Shown here: one piece after another, positions 41,265 through 51,596 of the stretch
Layout of the letters: every line of letters starts with the position of its first letter
Position numbering within the stretch: the stretch's first letter is position 1
DNA from: Ascarosepion bandense
Taxonomy: Eukaryota > Mollusca > Cephalopoda > Sepiida > Sepiidae
Assembly (NCBI GenBank): GCA_037127315.1
Contig: JBBBDQ010000332.1
Coordinates: 1,650,001-1,714,000, forward strand
Direction: 5' to 3'
Length of the DNA stretch: 64,000 bases
Translations under genes and position numbers: made by a program
Notes under the pieces: generated by a model
Told to the model about the DNA's origin: nothing
What the model saw: only the letters and a program-made list of their open reading frames with translations
Databases searched by the model: none

Positions 41265-41928
41265 CTGTTGTCATATCTGGTCAGGCGCCCCTGCTATTTA
41301 TCTCAGGGTTCTCAACAGGCTCCAAAGGAAACTCTGTAATGTAATCAGTCCAGACCTGGCAACTTGACTCCAGTCACTTTCTCACCGGCGGTATATGGCT
41401 TCCCTCTGTCACTTCTACGAATATTTTCAGGGCTTCTGTACCGACGAACTTAAGACACTGGTGTCCCCTGTACAAGAATTTACTCGAGCAACCAGACTGG
41501 CAACAAGGTCCCACAATTTTACAGTTAAATCTACCAAACGAAGCCGGCAATTCTACTCCATCAGTTTCTTTTCTAGTACTTCCCGCTTGTGTAACTCCCT
41601 TCCGTATACTTGCTTTTTTGACAGCTACAACCTTCAGGAATTTAAATGCAGTGTCAATTCCCCTCTCTTATCCACTTGACTCCAGTTCTTCCCTCGTCCT
41701 TTCTACATCACCCTGTGTATCTTGTTCTGTTCCTCTCTCCCTCAACCTTTGCAACTGTCTTCACATCTGTATTCCCATCCCTCTCTAGCCCTTTCTCTGA
41801 CACCCCCTGTAACTGTTTTGTCTTGCTCTTCTCTTTCTCCCTGCCTAAACTTTTACTCTCTTATGTAGCCCCCTTGGGCATTAGTGGCGGTACCACCTTG
41901 CTTGGGGTGAAACGAATAAAAATATAAA
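41265..41928 (+). mobile_element. LINE family L 3' end
   Basis: From TTGTCATATCTGGTCAGGCG (RT-downstream region). The frame 41395-41679 reads MASLCHFYEYFQGFCTDELK, RATRLATRSHNFTVK, SSTSRLCNSLPYTCFFDSYN and FKCSVNSPLLST with a stop. UTR to GCTTGGGGTGAAACGAATAAAA. One of the longer and less damaged copies. Confidence 0.9.
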
Positions 41929-42239
41929 ACATTATTATGGAAACTTAATCAATTTTGGAAAGATAACCGCGGATTTAAGAAACGTATTTTTAATAAAAAA
42001 AATGATTTTATAAATTAAATCATAAATTCATCAACACGAAATGTTCGTTTAGCTTATTGATCAAGTTAATTACATATATCCTATTATTGGCGTTAAGGTT
42101 GAAGAGGAGAGCTCGGACTGAACGCAACCAAAACCCGAAGACCTCAACGGCAGAATAGGCAAAGATCTCAATAGCTAAACAGGTGGACGTGAGTCGTGAC
42201 AGTCGGGCTAGTGTAAGCAAGGCAGACCTTGACAGCTCG
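41929..42239. other. unassigned stretch
   Basis: A minus-strand frame of 84 codons (42274-42020) has no recognised domain. It lies at the 3' side of the possible SINE at 42240-42606 and may be its body or downstream flank. Confidence 0.4.
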
Positions 42240-42606
42240 ATGCAACCAGGTTTGCCAGATCTCGCCTGTCTCAACCCCCTTTAGGCAGCGTAGAAGGCGC
42301 TTCCAGTCAAGTCTGTGGGCTTTTCCATCGTACAGATTTGTTCTCCAAAATCAAATACAATGTGAATGTCCTCGTCAAATCCTCTTTGATTCGCAGCCAA
42401 CGAAGTCACCGTCACCAGGATGACGGGGGTGATAAAGGGAATAGGAAAAGAGAATGACAATCACGATGCTGAGATGCGAGTGGGAGGCGCCGATTATTAA
42501 AAGTGCCTCATAAAATACCAAAAGTATGTGGCATACAGTGCGGATCGAACTCATTACTTAGCAGAAAGTATCAATCAGCTTAGCTCATTAAGCATTACCC
42601 GATGGA
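42240..42606 (-). mobile_element. possible tRNA-derived SINE, unlike family B
   Basis: The minus strand from 42606 reads TAATGAGCTAAGCTGATTGA (box A-like), then GAGTTCGATCCGC (box B-like, about 42545-42557), then a body with CATCCTGGTGACGGTGACTT. Spacing of the boxes fits a tRNA-like head. I see no second copy in this window, so the family is uncertain. Confidence 0.45.
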
Positions 42607-43047
42607 ACGTGTGTTATATAGCAATATACAACAAACACGCATATATATAAAAAATATGAGTTGTATTTTTATTAATGACGATGAACCGTGTAGCCTAGGG
42701 AACAGAGTGAGAGCGCGCTTCTAAGGGTTGACGGGTTGACGGGAGTGTCTCTCTTCACCGGCCGATCTCTGTCTGGTCTCGTCTGTCTCTCTGTCTGGTG
42801 AAATCCGTGCGCCGAGGTCTTTTTATAATCTCCAAACCGGGACTTCCGGCTTTGCCTCGCCCACGCACGCTCACGTAATTCTCAGAGACACCTGTTCTGT
42901 TTGCCTCTTGTAGCCATTTCCGCTACTGCCGGAAATAAGGTCAAACAAACATCCGTTCCTTTCAACGACCGGAAACGCCCCCGCTTGCATCAGCTTCCTC
43001 GGGCGGGCCCAGATTGTTATATTACACCTGTTATTTATGACACTTTT
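42607..43047. other. GC-richer non-coding stretch
   Basis: Locally GC-rich, with AGGGTTGACGGG duplicated near 42724, CT/GT-rich strings, and CCGGCC clusters. ORFs at 42901 (+) and 43089 (-) share it and show no domain. AGCCTAGGGAACAGAGTGAG near 42692 hints at a box A but no box B follows. Confidence 0.4.
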
Positions 43048-43470
43048 TTTTTTAATCATCTCACCCCAAGCAAGGCATTCCACTGCCACTATTGCGCATG
43101 GGGCTACATAGGGAAAGGTAAAGAGAAGGAGTAGTTAGACATAGGGAATGTCAGGAGGAAGGTGACAGATGAGTAAGGATAGCGAGGATGAGGGTTGGGC
43201 AGATGGGAACTGTGTTTGATAGAATGGGAGCAGGTTAGTGTGTTAGGAGGTGTCTATTGACCTTACATTTAAACTCCTGGAGATTGTAGCCGTCGGGGAA
43301 GCAGTCGTGTGGAAGAGAATTCCAAAGTCGGGAAGTGCGAGGAAAGAAACTGTTGGAGTAGAAGTTACGGCTGCATTTTATCGGTTTCACTGTAAAAGAG
43401 TGGGATCTAGTTGCTAATCTAGTATCTCGTTCAAATTCGTATTTAGGGGGCACCAGTGATCTAAATTCAT
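43048..43470 (-). mobile_element. LINE family L 3' end
   Basis: The minus frame 43453-43235 reads PPKYEFERDTRLATRSHSFT, KPIKCSRNFYSNSFFPRTSR and FKCKVNRHLLTH with the natural stop. The tail starts TTTAATCATCTCACCCCAAG. Well preserved over its last 72 codons. Confidence 0.9.
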
Positions 43471-43500
43471 CGTCTCATATTTTGATCAAAATATGAGACG
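43471..43500. repeat. 30-bp perfect palindrome at the LINE truncation point
   Basis: CGTCTCATATTTTGA is followed directly by its exact complement. It starts where the LINE match stops. Confidence 0.92.
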
Positions 43501-43830
43501 CCCAGTAATGAACAAAATCAATGATCAGTAGTAACGGTGAAACAGATTAGTCCATTAACCTTTGCACCATATGGAATTACCCCTAACATTAGATTCTTGT
43601 TTGCTTCTCATTGTCACTGCTAAGGTGTTTCGTCCCAAGTTAGAAAATCAAATGATAATTTTTCAAGGCACACAATTTTTAACTTTATATAACAAAAAAA
43701 ATCATCAGAATGTGATTTTATTTCATATATTTGATTGTTTTTTACGAGTTTCAGTCTTTTCAATTAGGCCAATAATATAGTTAAATTATTATTCACTTAC
43801 GCATCATTATTTAGGGAATAGAGCAGGTAT
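43501..43830. other. no recognised feature
   Basis: The plus frame 43562-43780 shows no known motif. Confidence 0.4.
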
Positions 43831-44395
43831 GTGCGTTGTGGTGCAGTGGATATCGACTCGGAACGACAAATCGGGAAGCCGCGTTCGAATTCCAGTTGAA
43901 TACCTTGCATTCACTTCCGTAAAAATACCCTTAAGAAAGGTGTTTGTTGTGGAGTAGTTTTCGCACTGAAGGTTATAATCGTGCTATGTCGATTGCTAAT
44001 CGACTTAACGTACCCAAAATGTTTGGAACTTGGTAATCTTCCACTGAAAGCTGACTCCTTACTATTCAGCTAACTGCCGACTAATTTCAACTGCATAGTA
44101 GTTCTACTGAACTCCTATGAACCTTTTAAGAACTTCCTGTTAACTATTATTAATATAGGAGGGAGAGTCCATTATCTGAGGAATAGGTGTGTTTCCCTAA
44201 AACAGTATTAATCTGTCTTTTCCCTCCAGTTATGGGTTAAATAACAGGACAGATTGGGTTCTATAGCCTTGGCTGGCAACCAATCTATTTCTGAAAGCAA
44301 TGGCAAAATAATGCGGGATAATCTTCTGCCCAGTCAGTCATGTTTCTTTCGAGACATGATCGCCCAAAGCGTGTATCACTTATGGCACTCAACTG
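43831..44395 (+). mobile_element. SINE family B split by an insertion of about 260 bp
   Basis: 5' part 43831-43941 with GGTGCAGTGGATATCGACTC and GCGTTCGAATTCCAGTTGAA; 3' part from about 44204 (CAGTATTAATCTGTCTTTTC) to GGCACTCAACTGAGTG. Confidence 0.85.
43942..44203. mobile_element. insertion inside SINE, unclassified
   Basis: Begins TTTGTTGTGGAGTAGTTTTC after AGGTG and ends GAGGAATAGGTGTG, so AGGTGT-like sequence flanks it. No protein. It shares a GAGTCCATT-containing string with the insertion at 36809-37138, so both may be LTR-type. Confidence 0.4.
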
Positions 44396-45255
44396 AGTGA
44401 GATAAAATGAAATAAAAAAAGCTTTTCACTTCAATCTAGCAGGTCTACTCAGTTTTAAATCAAGAACAAACCCTGAGTGTAAAAAAAGTGTGTTGAGATT
44501 TTCGTGGAAGGTGTGATAAATAATATGATCAAACGCTACAGCCAGAAAGAATGTCTGCGATTTTCTTAATTTTTTTTTCTTTAATTATTCGTATTGAAGC
44601 TGTTAACGTCTGTTGGTGAAAGACTCCAGATCTTTTTCACATCTCGAGTAAGATATAATTTTATTGAAAATCAATTATTTATGTGATCTGGTCTCGTTGG
44701 GGAATAAGATAGCCAGGTGTCGGCTCTTAGGCGAGAAGTGAATGTCCTAAAAGGTGTCGACTACTCTGTTCCAAAATAGCATTGCAGTATTGCTCTTAGG
44801 TGAAAGCAGAGTTGTTCGTAGCTTTTGAATTAGTAACATGACCTTTGACCCCCAATCTTTTCTCCAGCCATAACGCGATGTAAGGAAATTCTGGCTGGGT
44901 TTTGTTTGTCGTGGTGGTACATTTTCAAGTATATGTTGTCCATAATCAGTTAAAAAGGTTTCTTCAAAGCCACTTGGATAGAAACTATTAGTTTATTTAT
45001 TTATTGGCAAGTTTTCCACGTCAGGGAATCACTGTTTTGTCGAAGGAAGTGAAGATAAGCGTAAAAAAAGACTGAGCTTTTTGGCAGCCGTGAATGTCAT
45101 TCGAGACTTAATCGCCAGAGTTTCTTTCTATTTAGGTTTTATTTTTCCTTTCTTTACTTTTTTTTTTTTTTTGTTTTTTCGGGGAAATAGTTTCGATTAA
45201 AAGTCAATGAGTACAACCGATCAAGTGATTAAGATTGCAGACTTACTTAAACTCA
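44396..45255. other. unassigned region
   Basis: Shares GAGTTGTTCGTAGCTTTTGA with a similar string near 35266. T-rich runs at 45155-45175. No gene. Confidence 0.4.
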
Positions 45256-45271
45256 TATATATATATATATC

Positions 45272-45682
45272 CTTCATTTGTAAACAAGTTATGACGCGGC
45301 CTAGGTTTCTACAATGTAGTGTCTTCAGGTGATTTGAAATAACTGATTTTACAGAGTTTTTTTTTTTTAGTTTTTTCTTTTTTCAATTTAATTTTTTTTA
45401 AGCACTCTCACGTAACGGTGATTTGTTTGAACGCTCACGTAACGGGGGATTTTTGAACGCGCAGTTTTTGAAATTACAAGAAATTATAACGTTTAATTTT
45501 TAAAATTGCCCGTTCAAAAATTCCCGTTACGGAAACGTTCAAAACTATCACCGTTACGTGAGCGTTCTTAAAAAAAATAAAATGAAATAAAAAAAAACCC
45601 TGTAAAATCAGTTATTGCAAATCGCCTAAAGACGCCATATGTTAGAAACCTAGGTCGCGTAATAACTCATTTACAAATGAAG
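45272..45682. mobile_element. foldback (MITE-like) element with long terminal repeats
   Basis: Left repeat 45272-45354 (CTTCATTTGTAAACAAGTTA ... CTGATTTTACAG) and right repeat 45599-45682 (CTGTAAAATCAGTTATTGCA ... TTTACAAATGAAG) are inverted. The inner region is also mirrored (CACGTAACGGTGATTTG versus ATCACCGTTACGTG), so almost all 411 bp can fold back. Solo copies of the terminal repeat lie at 5015-5104 and 23652-23740. Confidence 0.85.
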
Positions 45683-45891
45683 AATATTCAAATGTTCTAC
45701 AATATAATTGTATTGAACAATTTTTAATACAACTGTGTATTGGTTGAATTTTATTATGACCAAAAACTTACTTAAATTTAAAACTTACCTAAACTATATA
45801 TATATGGAAATTATTTGTTTGAACACTATTTTTAATCGATACTCTTATTTTAGTAGATATTCTGTTTTTAATTAAACAGTACATTTTGTTT

Positions 45892-46190
45892 TTTTTTAAT
45901 CATTTCACCCCGAGCAAGGCGGAAACGCCACTGATGTCCAGGGGGCTAAATAAATTTAAAAAGATTAATTAGAAAAGAGTGAGGAGTACAAACTAGTTAG
46001 AGAGGAACAATAGAAAGCTGAGAAAGCAGGTGCGATGACAGATACATAGGTGGAGAGAAAGGGAAGGTTATACAGGGGAGGGGAGAGAGCTAGAGTCCAG
46101 TGGTTAGTAGATGAGTATTGACTTTGCATTTAAATTTCTGGAGGTTGTAGCCGGCATGAAAGCAAGAATACGGGAGCGAGTTATATTTAT
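45892..46190 (-). mobile_element. LINE family L 3' end, short
   Basis: TTTAATCATTTCACCCCGAG tail, UTR, then CATTTAAATTTCTGGAGGTT (minus-strand FK-VN coding end), stopping after GGAGCGAGTTA. Closely matches 59053-59330. Confidence 0.88.
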
Positions 46191-46214
46191 TTCTACCGGC
46201 CTGATTATTTACGA

Positions 46215-46320
46215 AAAATTTGTACGAAAATGCGTGTCATTCGGTAGGATTCGAACCTGCGACCACTATCAACATAGGGAAAGCCACACACACAGACAAA
46301 GTTCCATTTATAAATAAGTT
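46215..46320 (-). mobile_element. tRNA-like 3' half joined to a family H tail
   Basis: The minus strand carries GGTCGCAGGTTCGAATCCTA, a good T-arm and box B, but no acceptor pairing or D-arm, so it is not a tRNA gene. On the plus strand it runs into CACACACACAGACAAAGTTC and ATTTATAAATAAGTTTAGAT of family H. Probably SINE remains. Confidence 0.5.
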
Positions 46321-46512
46321 TAGATATAAACCAGCTATAAGAAAATGTTTATTATTTTCTATTTTATAAAGTTTGAATCAAATGTTTGCCAACCTTTCCA
46401 ATAAACGATATAATAAATAAATAGTGTTTATTTTATTTTTGTTGTCGATTTTCAAGATCAAAGAAAATGTATATATTTACTCCCATAATTTTAGGTTTTA
46501 TTGTAATTCTAA

Positions 46513-46814
46513 GTGTCGTGGTGCAGTGGATATCGGCTCGGAACGAGAAATCGGGAAGCCGAGTTCGAAATCCAGTCGAATTCCTTGCATTCACTTACGC
46601 GCAAATACCCTTGGGAAAGTTATTAATACGTCTCTTCCCTCCAGTTATGGGTTAAATAATAGGACAGATTGGGTTCTGTATCCTTGGTCGGCAACCAGTC
46701 TACCGCAGAAAGCAATGGCAACCTACTGCGGGATAATCTTCTGCCTAGTCAGTCATGTCTCTTTCGAGACATGATCGCCCAAGCGTGTATCACGTATGGC
46801 ACTTAACTGACTGA
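46513..46814 (+). mobile_element. SINE family B, full-length
   Basis: GTCGTGGTGCAGTGGATATC, GAGCCGAGTTCGAAATCCAG, body, and GGCACTTAACTGACTG. Confidence 0.92.
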
Positions 46815-46974
46815 AGTGTCACTTTGCAAAACAATACACATTACCGAAGAGTGAAGGTAATTAAAATAAAGTGGGTGTCATGGTAAAATCGTTTTTTTGA
46901 GACTTCGTCTAGATCAGGTAGAGTGAACTTGCACTCAGTAGAAATGTGTGAGGAACAAGAACTAGAAGATATCC

Positions 46975-47110
46975 CAAGAGATGGGCAGTGGAACGAGAAC
47001 AGTCTACAGATTAAATAAAGGGTTCAGTTCGATACACACCTGCAGAAAACCGGAGCGTTCATCGTCCGAAACAGTTGAGAACAATAGTCCAAATAGAATT
47101 TGAAAAATAC
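46975..47110 (+). mobile_element. decayed family N piece
   Basis: GGGTTCAGTTCGATACACAC, CTGCAGAAAACCGGAGCGTT, GTCCGAAACAGTTGAG and ACAATAGTCCAAATA follow the N unit at 31380-31475, but the hammerhead core is damaged (CTGCAGA). Confidence 0.65.
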
Positions 47111-47421
47111 ATCATTTAGATGCGGTTAGGACACATCATCAGTGATGTCACCCTGGTTCCTTGACGGTTTCGGTCCTTTACAAATATCATACCTTCTCCC
47201 CAGGTTGACCCAGCCAAAGTTGGTCAGGCCCCGGCCTGTGTCCTAATATCTGCTTGCTACGTTGTTAGAATGCAAGATGTTTTGTTTTCCGTTGCACAGA
47301 AGAAGAGGAAAAAAATTTCTTGAACAGAGTCGTTCACAAAAAAAAAAAAAAAAAAAAAAGAAAAAACTGCATATGCAGTGATGATAATGTGTACATAAAG
47401 GGTTCAAATAAATATCAGATG
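47111..47421. other. unassigned; A-rich run
   Basis: A run of A at about 47337-47359. GTTGGTCAGGCCCCGGCCTG near 47219 resembles TTTGCCAGGCCCCTTCCCGT near 63747, a hint of a further shared repeat. Confidence 0.4.
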
Positions 47422-47712
47422 GGTCAGTTAAGTGCCATACGTGATACACGCTTTGGGCGATTATGTCTTGAAAGACATATGACTGACTGGGCAGAAGATT
47501 ATCCCGTAGCAGGTTGCCATTGCTTTCTGAGGTAGACTGGTTGCCGACCAAAGCTATAGAACCCAATCTGTTCTATTATTTAACCCATAACTGGAAGGAA
47601 GAGACCGATTAGGGTATTTGTGCGTAAGTGAATGCAAGGAATTCAACTGGAATTCGAATTCGGCACCCTCGATTTGGTGGTTCTGAGTCGATATCCACTG
47701 TACAACAACGCT
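47422..47712 (-). mobile_element. SINE family B, minus orientation
   Basis: Plus strand: GGTCAGTTAAGTGCCATACG, GGCAGAAGATTATCCCGTAG, and CGAATTCGGCACCCTCGAT with GTCGATATCCACTGTACAAC for the head. Confidence 0.88.
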
Positions 47713-48959
47713 TATCGGATGGTTAGTTGAAGTAAAAGTTTAAAAAAGAACAACTGTCTGAATATATTTAAAATAAATATATCTGAAAAAAAATTCTTGG
47801 GAGCAAAAAAAAAAAAAATGATTTTCCGTGATAATAATGTGAAGATGAATGGTTAAAATAGATATCGGAATAATATATTAAAAAAAACTGTTTAAATATA
47901 CTGAAATAAGTACATAAATGAACACAATGTGGAAGAAAACCATTACATAGAATTCAGAAGATGAAGGGAATATGCCTATTAACGAATTCGAAAATCGTAC
48001 TAAATGCGGTGATCATAATACAGTGATTACTTAATTATGGGTTACTTAAGACCCAAATTTAAATATTTTGTATGCAATTTTATGGCTTCATTTACATATG
48101 TTTTCAACGCCATTTTTTCTGAAGCTTGAAGCTGTAGGGACGGTCAGCCGCTGACAGTATCCACAACTTACGGTTTATTCAGAAAATCATCAGAAGGTTA
48201 TCAGAAAGTGGATTTATGCAAAAATAAAAGTATACCTTTTGTAATTTTAAACAGAAATTTATTAATAGAACAGACTAACATGAATTGGTAGAAGTTAAAC
48301 GTACATGAGAAACAGTAGTAAGGAGTTAAGGGTATCAAGAGTTCGTAGTAGTAATTTGTGTGGATGTAAGCAGAAACATGTGTATGTATGAGCGTTATCT
48401 TTGTTTAGGAATGGCTTAGAAGTATTCGCTCAGTCTTAAAGGTTTCCGTTTGGTGATTAAGTACAAGAAAAAGCAGACGGGTGAACGATGAAGAGGAAAG
48501 AGGTGAGAGTGAAAGAGAGAGGTAATAATAGAGATCGCTCGATGTTTGTCAAGGGTATGCGCTAATTACGCTCGTCTTCTTCTCTCTGGCGACAGTCAAA
48601 TTTACTCCGTCTTTTATTTCGTTTGTGAGGCTCGAAACGGTAATTTGGGAATTCACTCCCGGATATGATTCTGGTCTTTCCTTTGGACAACAAACAAACC
48701 TCGCATCGGCTCGCGAAAAGGGGCCCGTAAAAAGAAATGGCTTCTGATAATTAAAGGTTATTTGAATTTTATTTTTAGATGTTTCTTAGTTTTCTATTGA
48801 CCGAAAAACATTTTGCATGAATGTGTGAAATTTCACTAGTTTTGTTTTTGATTCACTTTTGCGTGTGTGCTAAGCAAGGTTTTGTAAATTCGAGTCTTTT
48901 TAATTTCTAAAAAACCAGTGAGTCAGTGCTTAGCATTTGAATTTTCTACTCTCGCATCG
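47713..48959. other. mostly unassigned; partial family G at about 48027-48120
   Basis: TTATGGGTTACTTAAGACCC and GCAATTTTATGGCTTC resemble family G's 5' half. The rest (48120-48959) shows no coding signal or partner in the window. Confidence 0.45.
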
Positions 48960-49918
48960 ATCAGAAACCAGGTCTGGACGACAAAGTGAACCTCGCTGCC
49001 GTACTTGAAAGGAACCTCCAATCCGTAGTGGCCTGGGGTAGGAAATGGTTGGTAAATTTCAATGCCTCTAAAACAAAGCTGTTATCAACTAACCACCATA
49101 GACAATCGCATCTACCTTCCATTAGCATGGGACAGGCTAGCCTCCCAGAGAGTAAAATACTACGCCTCCTTGGCCTTACACTCTCGGCGGACCTCAAATG
49201 GAATGACTATATTGAATCCATTGCCAAATCTGCTGCTATGAAAGTCGGCTCCCTGTGCAGAGCCCGGAAATTTTTCCCACCTGAATCTATTCTGCACATA
49301 TACAAATCTACCATCCGCGCGTGTATTGAATATTGCTGCCATATCTGGTCGGTGCCCCTGCTGCTCTCCTTAGGCTTCTTGACAAAATCAAAGGAGGATC
49401 TGTAACGTGGTTGATACTGACTTGGCAGACCGGCTGCAGCCGCTCTCTCACCGGCGTGATGTGGCTTCCCTGTGCCTCTTCTACAAGTACTTTCATGGCT
49501 TCTGCTCCGATGAGCTTAGATCACTGGTGCCGCCTAAGCACGAATTTACACGAGATACTAGATTAGCAACTAGGTCCCACCCTTTTACAGTTAAACAAAT
49601 AAGATGTAACCGTAAATTCTACTCCAACAGCTTCTTTTCTCGCGCTTCCCGCCTGTGGAACTCCCTTCCACAAGTCTGCTTTCCCGACAGTTACAATCTC
49701 CAGGTGTTTAAATGTAGGGTCAATAGACACCTCCTATCACACTAACTCCCAACTATTCTCAGAACACTCTCATCTACCCAACCCTCATTCTCGGTATCCT
49801 TACCCGCCTATCACCCACCCTCTGACATTTCCTATATTTAATCAGCCTTTCTCCACTCTACGTAGCCCCCTGCGCAGTAGTGGCAGTGACATGCCTTGCT
49901 CGGGGTGAAACACTTATA
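48960..49918 (+). pseudogene. LINE family L, best copy: polymerase C-terminal half plus 3' UTR
   Basis: The frame 48986-49405 reads NLAAVLERNLQSVVAWGRKW, LVNFNASKTKLLS, LPESKILRLLGLTLSADLKW, KVGSLCRARKFFPPESILHI and YKSTIRACIEYCCHIWS. After a frameshift near 49350 the frame 49407-49745 gives DLADRLQPLSHRRDVASLCL, FYKYFHGFCSDELRSLVPPK, TRLATRSHPFTVKQIRCNRK, SRLWNSLPQVCFPDSYNLQV and CRVNRHLLSH, with a stop. This is the palm-end, thumb and C-terminal segment of a Jockey/CR1-group polymerase. The catalytic YADD, the endonuclease and ORF1 are missing. The UTR ends GCTCGGGGTGAAACACTTAT. All other L copies can be read against it. Confidence 0.9.
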
Positions 49919-49937
49919 TAAAAAAAAAATAAGATCT

Positions 49938-50396
49938 TGTTTTGTTCACTACAAGCGACAAATATTTTGTACATAATTTGATACATTTAAGATAAAGGTA
50001 TGTTTTTTCATACATAGTTTGTAAATTAAAAAATGTATTGCCGGTAATGTTTTTGATATAAATACTATGTTAGCAATTTTACTATAATAGTGTATTTTTA
50101 TTATCGAATTGTCGATTATTTTGCTTTGAAAATGTGTTGCTGTTAATTTCACAAAAAAATGTATTATTGCTGATATTTTTACAATAAACTTTTATTTTTT
50201 ATACTTTTCAAATGTTTTGATTTTTGCATGTGGGTTTACTTCTTGCCTGCAGCTGAGACCCTAACAGGTGCTTCCACCTCGAGACAGGGTGGACAACAGC
50301 TATTAAGAGGTTATTCCAGGCACTCAAAACCCATAATCTCTCAATCAGAGGCTTTACTGCTGGATGTAGATTATAATAATACCCAGTTGATTAGTT
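49938..50396 (+). mobile_element. family G repeat
   Basis: TTTTGTACATAATTTGATAC, repeated GTATTGC-type AT-rich segments, then GAGACCCTAACAGGTGCTTC and TCAATCAGAGGCTTTACTGC to TACCCAG. The 5' block is missing. Confidence 0.75.
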
Positions 50397-50410
50397 AATT
50401 TTATATATAT

Positions 50411-50453
50411 CGTACTGATGAGCTGTGATACAGCGAAAGAGATCTGTCTGCGG
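50411..50453 (+). ncRNA. hammerhead ribozyme motif, intact core (Z upstream copy)
   Basis: Stem I CGTA/TGCG, CTGATGA (50415-50421), stem II GCTGT-GAT-ACAGC (50422-50434), GAAA (50435-50438), stem III with one mismatched pair (G-G), and C at the cleavage position (50448). All invariant core bases are present. Confidence 0.75.
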
Positions 50454-50711
50454 ATGATTATTTACGCTCTCACACCTTGATTGAGCACTCTGGAAGAATG
50501 GTAGACTTTGAAAAACAGTAGCTACTTTAGCATATACGCATCGTTCGTTCAGCAATGAATTAGAACACTGTCAGCTATTGGGCGTGTATAATGATACACG
50601 CTAAAAAGTCTGCCTCCTTCTACCGAGCACCCATAGCTCAGAGGTAGAATCACCGACTGACGCCAATTCATTCGGGTTTCGATCCTGGGTTAAAAAGCAA
50701 TCGGAGTCTAA

Positions 50712-50755
50712 CCGTACTGATCAGCTGTGATACAGCGAAACAGATCTGTCTGTGG
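50712..50755 (+). ncRNA. hammerhead ribozyme motif, one core base changed (Z)
   Basis: Stem I CCGTA/TGTGG, CTGATCA (core G replaced by C at 50722), stem II GCTGT-GAT-ACAGC, GAAA, stem III ACAG-AT-CTGT perfect, C at 50750. The core change predicts inactivity; the three helices are complete. Confidence 0.72.
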
Positions 50756-50773
50756 ATGACTATATATATATAT

Positions 50774-51075
50774 GAATCATTTCACCCCAAACAATGCGTA
50801 CCACCACGAATGCGTCACTGAATACAGTTGTGAAGGTAGAGAGAAAAGAAAAGAACAAGATAAACGGGGTGATGTAGAAAGGACTACAGTCAAGTGGATA
50901 AGAGATCGAAATTAACATTGCATTTAAATTCCTGGGGGGGTTGTAGCCGCCAGGAAAGCACGTATACGGAAGGAGCGCCAGAAAAGGAGCTGAAGTTGAA
51001 CTGTAGGCTGCATTTGGTTGATTTAACGGTAAATGGATGGGACATTGTTGCCAGCCTATGTGAACACGCACCCAC
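50774..51075 (-). mobile_element. LINE family L 3' end
   Basis: AATCATTTCACCCCAAACAA tail next to the (TA)n of the Z element; TTGCATTTAAATTCCTGG and the minus-strand FTVKSTKCSLQFN segment follow. It ends near 51075 with decayed frames. Confidence 0.82.
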
Positions 51076-51212
51076 ATATTATACACCAATACGCAACTTC
51101 TTTTTTCTTGACGAATTCTAGTTACTGTTACGTTCATACTATGTTATTTCGCTTTAACATAAAAAAGTTCTGACACATTTATTATCGACATATGTTTATT
51201 GTTGAGACTAGC

Positions 51213-51585
51213 AGTATAGCCCGGCGTTGCTAGGGTGTAATGAAATCTTTAAAACTAATCCAGAGTCCTGGAACTCAGACTCTTTGGACGTTGGCCCAAA
51301 AGACTAAAAAGCAATAGTTGTTTCCAGTTAAAGCGAAACCGTAGACTGAAAGAAAAATGAATAGGTGTAAGTCAAATTTTGATTTCCTGGTATCGATATC
51401 AAATGAGTTTTTTTCGTCGTAAACTGAATTTTTAAAGCTAAATAAATCCTCTGAGTTAATGGTATCATGGCTGAGACTAAGAACTACTTAGAGGCAAACA
51501 AGAAGCAAAAACTAAAATAAAAGAGCTGAAAAAATACAGACATACAGGCAGATAAACAGACACACACACAAACATCTTGCCTTTT
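51213..51585 (-). mobile_element. family I repeat, minus orientation
   Basis: Plus strand: TATAGCCCGGCGTTGCTAGG, AGACTCTTTGGACGTTGGC, AAGCAATAGTTGTTTCCAGT and TAAGTCAAATTTTGATTTCC to CATCTTGCCTTTTATATA. The longest uninterrupted copy of I. Confidence 0.82.
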
Positions 51586-51596
51586 ATATATATATA

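Larger units (their letters stand above)
50411..50773 (+). mobile_element. family Z: two hammerheads flanking a tRNA-like segment
   Basis: A hammerhead at 50411-50453, about 170 bp of unique sequence, a tRNA-like head at 50624-50691 (box A-like CATAGCTCAGAGGTAGAATC, box B-like GGTTTCGATCCTG), a short body, a second hammerhead at 50712-50755, then (TA)n. The two predicted cleavage sites are 302 bp apart. This could be a retrozyme-like dimer, or a 5'-truncated Z copy followed by a complete one. Confidence 0.7.

Noticed and set aside
42020..42274. Minus-strand 84-codon frame as a gene
   Set aside because: No recognisable domain, no start context, and it lies beside a probable SINE; kept only as unassigned sequence.
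46215..46275. tRNA gene on the minus strand
   Set aside because: Only a T-arm/box B half is present; no acceptor stem, D-arm or anticodon arm can be paired.
47111..47165. Circularly permuted hammerhead (GAAAC before CTGATGA) on the minus strand
   Set aside because: AGGAC/GTCCT can pair as stem II, but no acceptable stem I exists, so it is probably chance.
50624..50691. Functional tRNA gene
   Set aside because: Box A and box B are good, but no cloverleaf with a proper acceptor stem is seen and the segment is shared by a repeat family.
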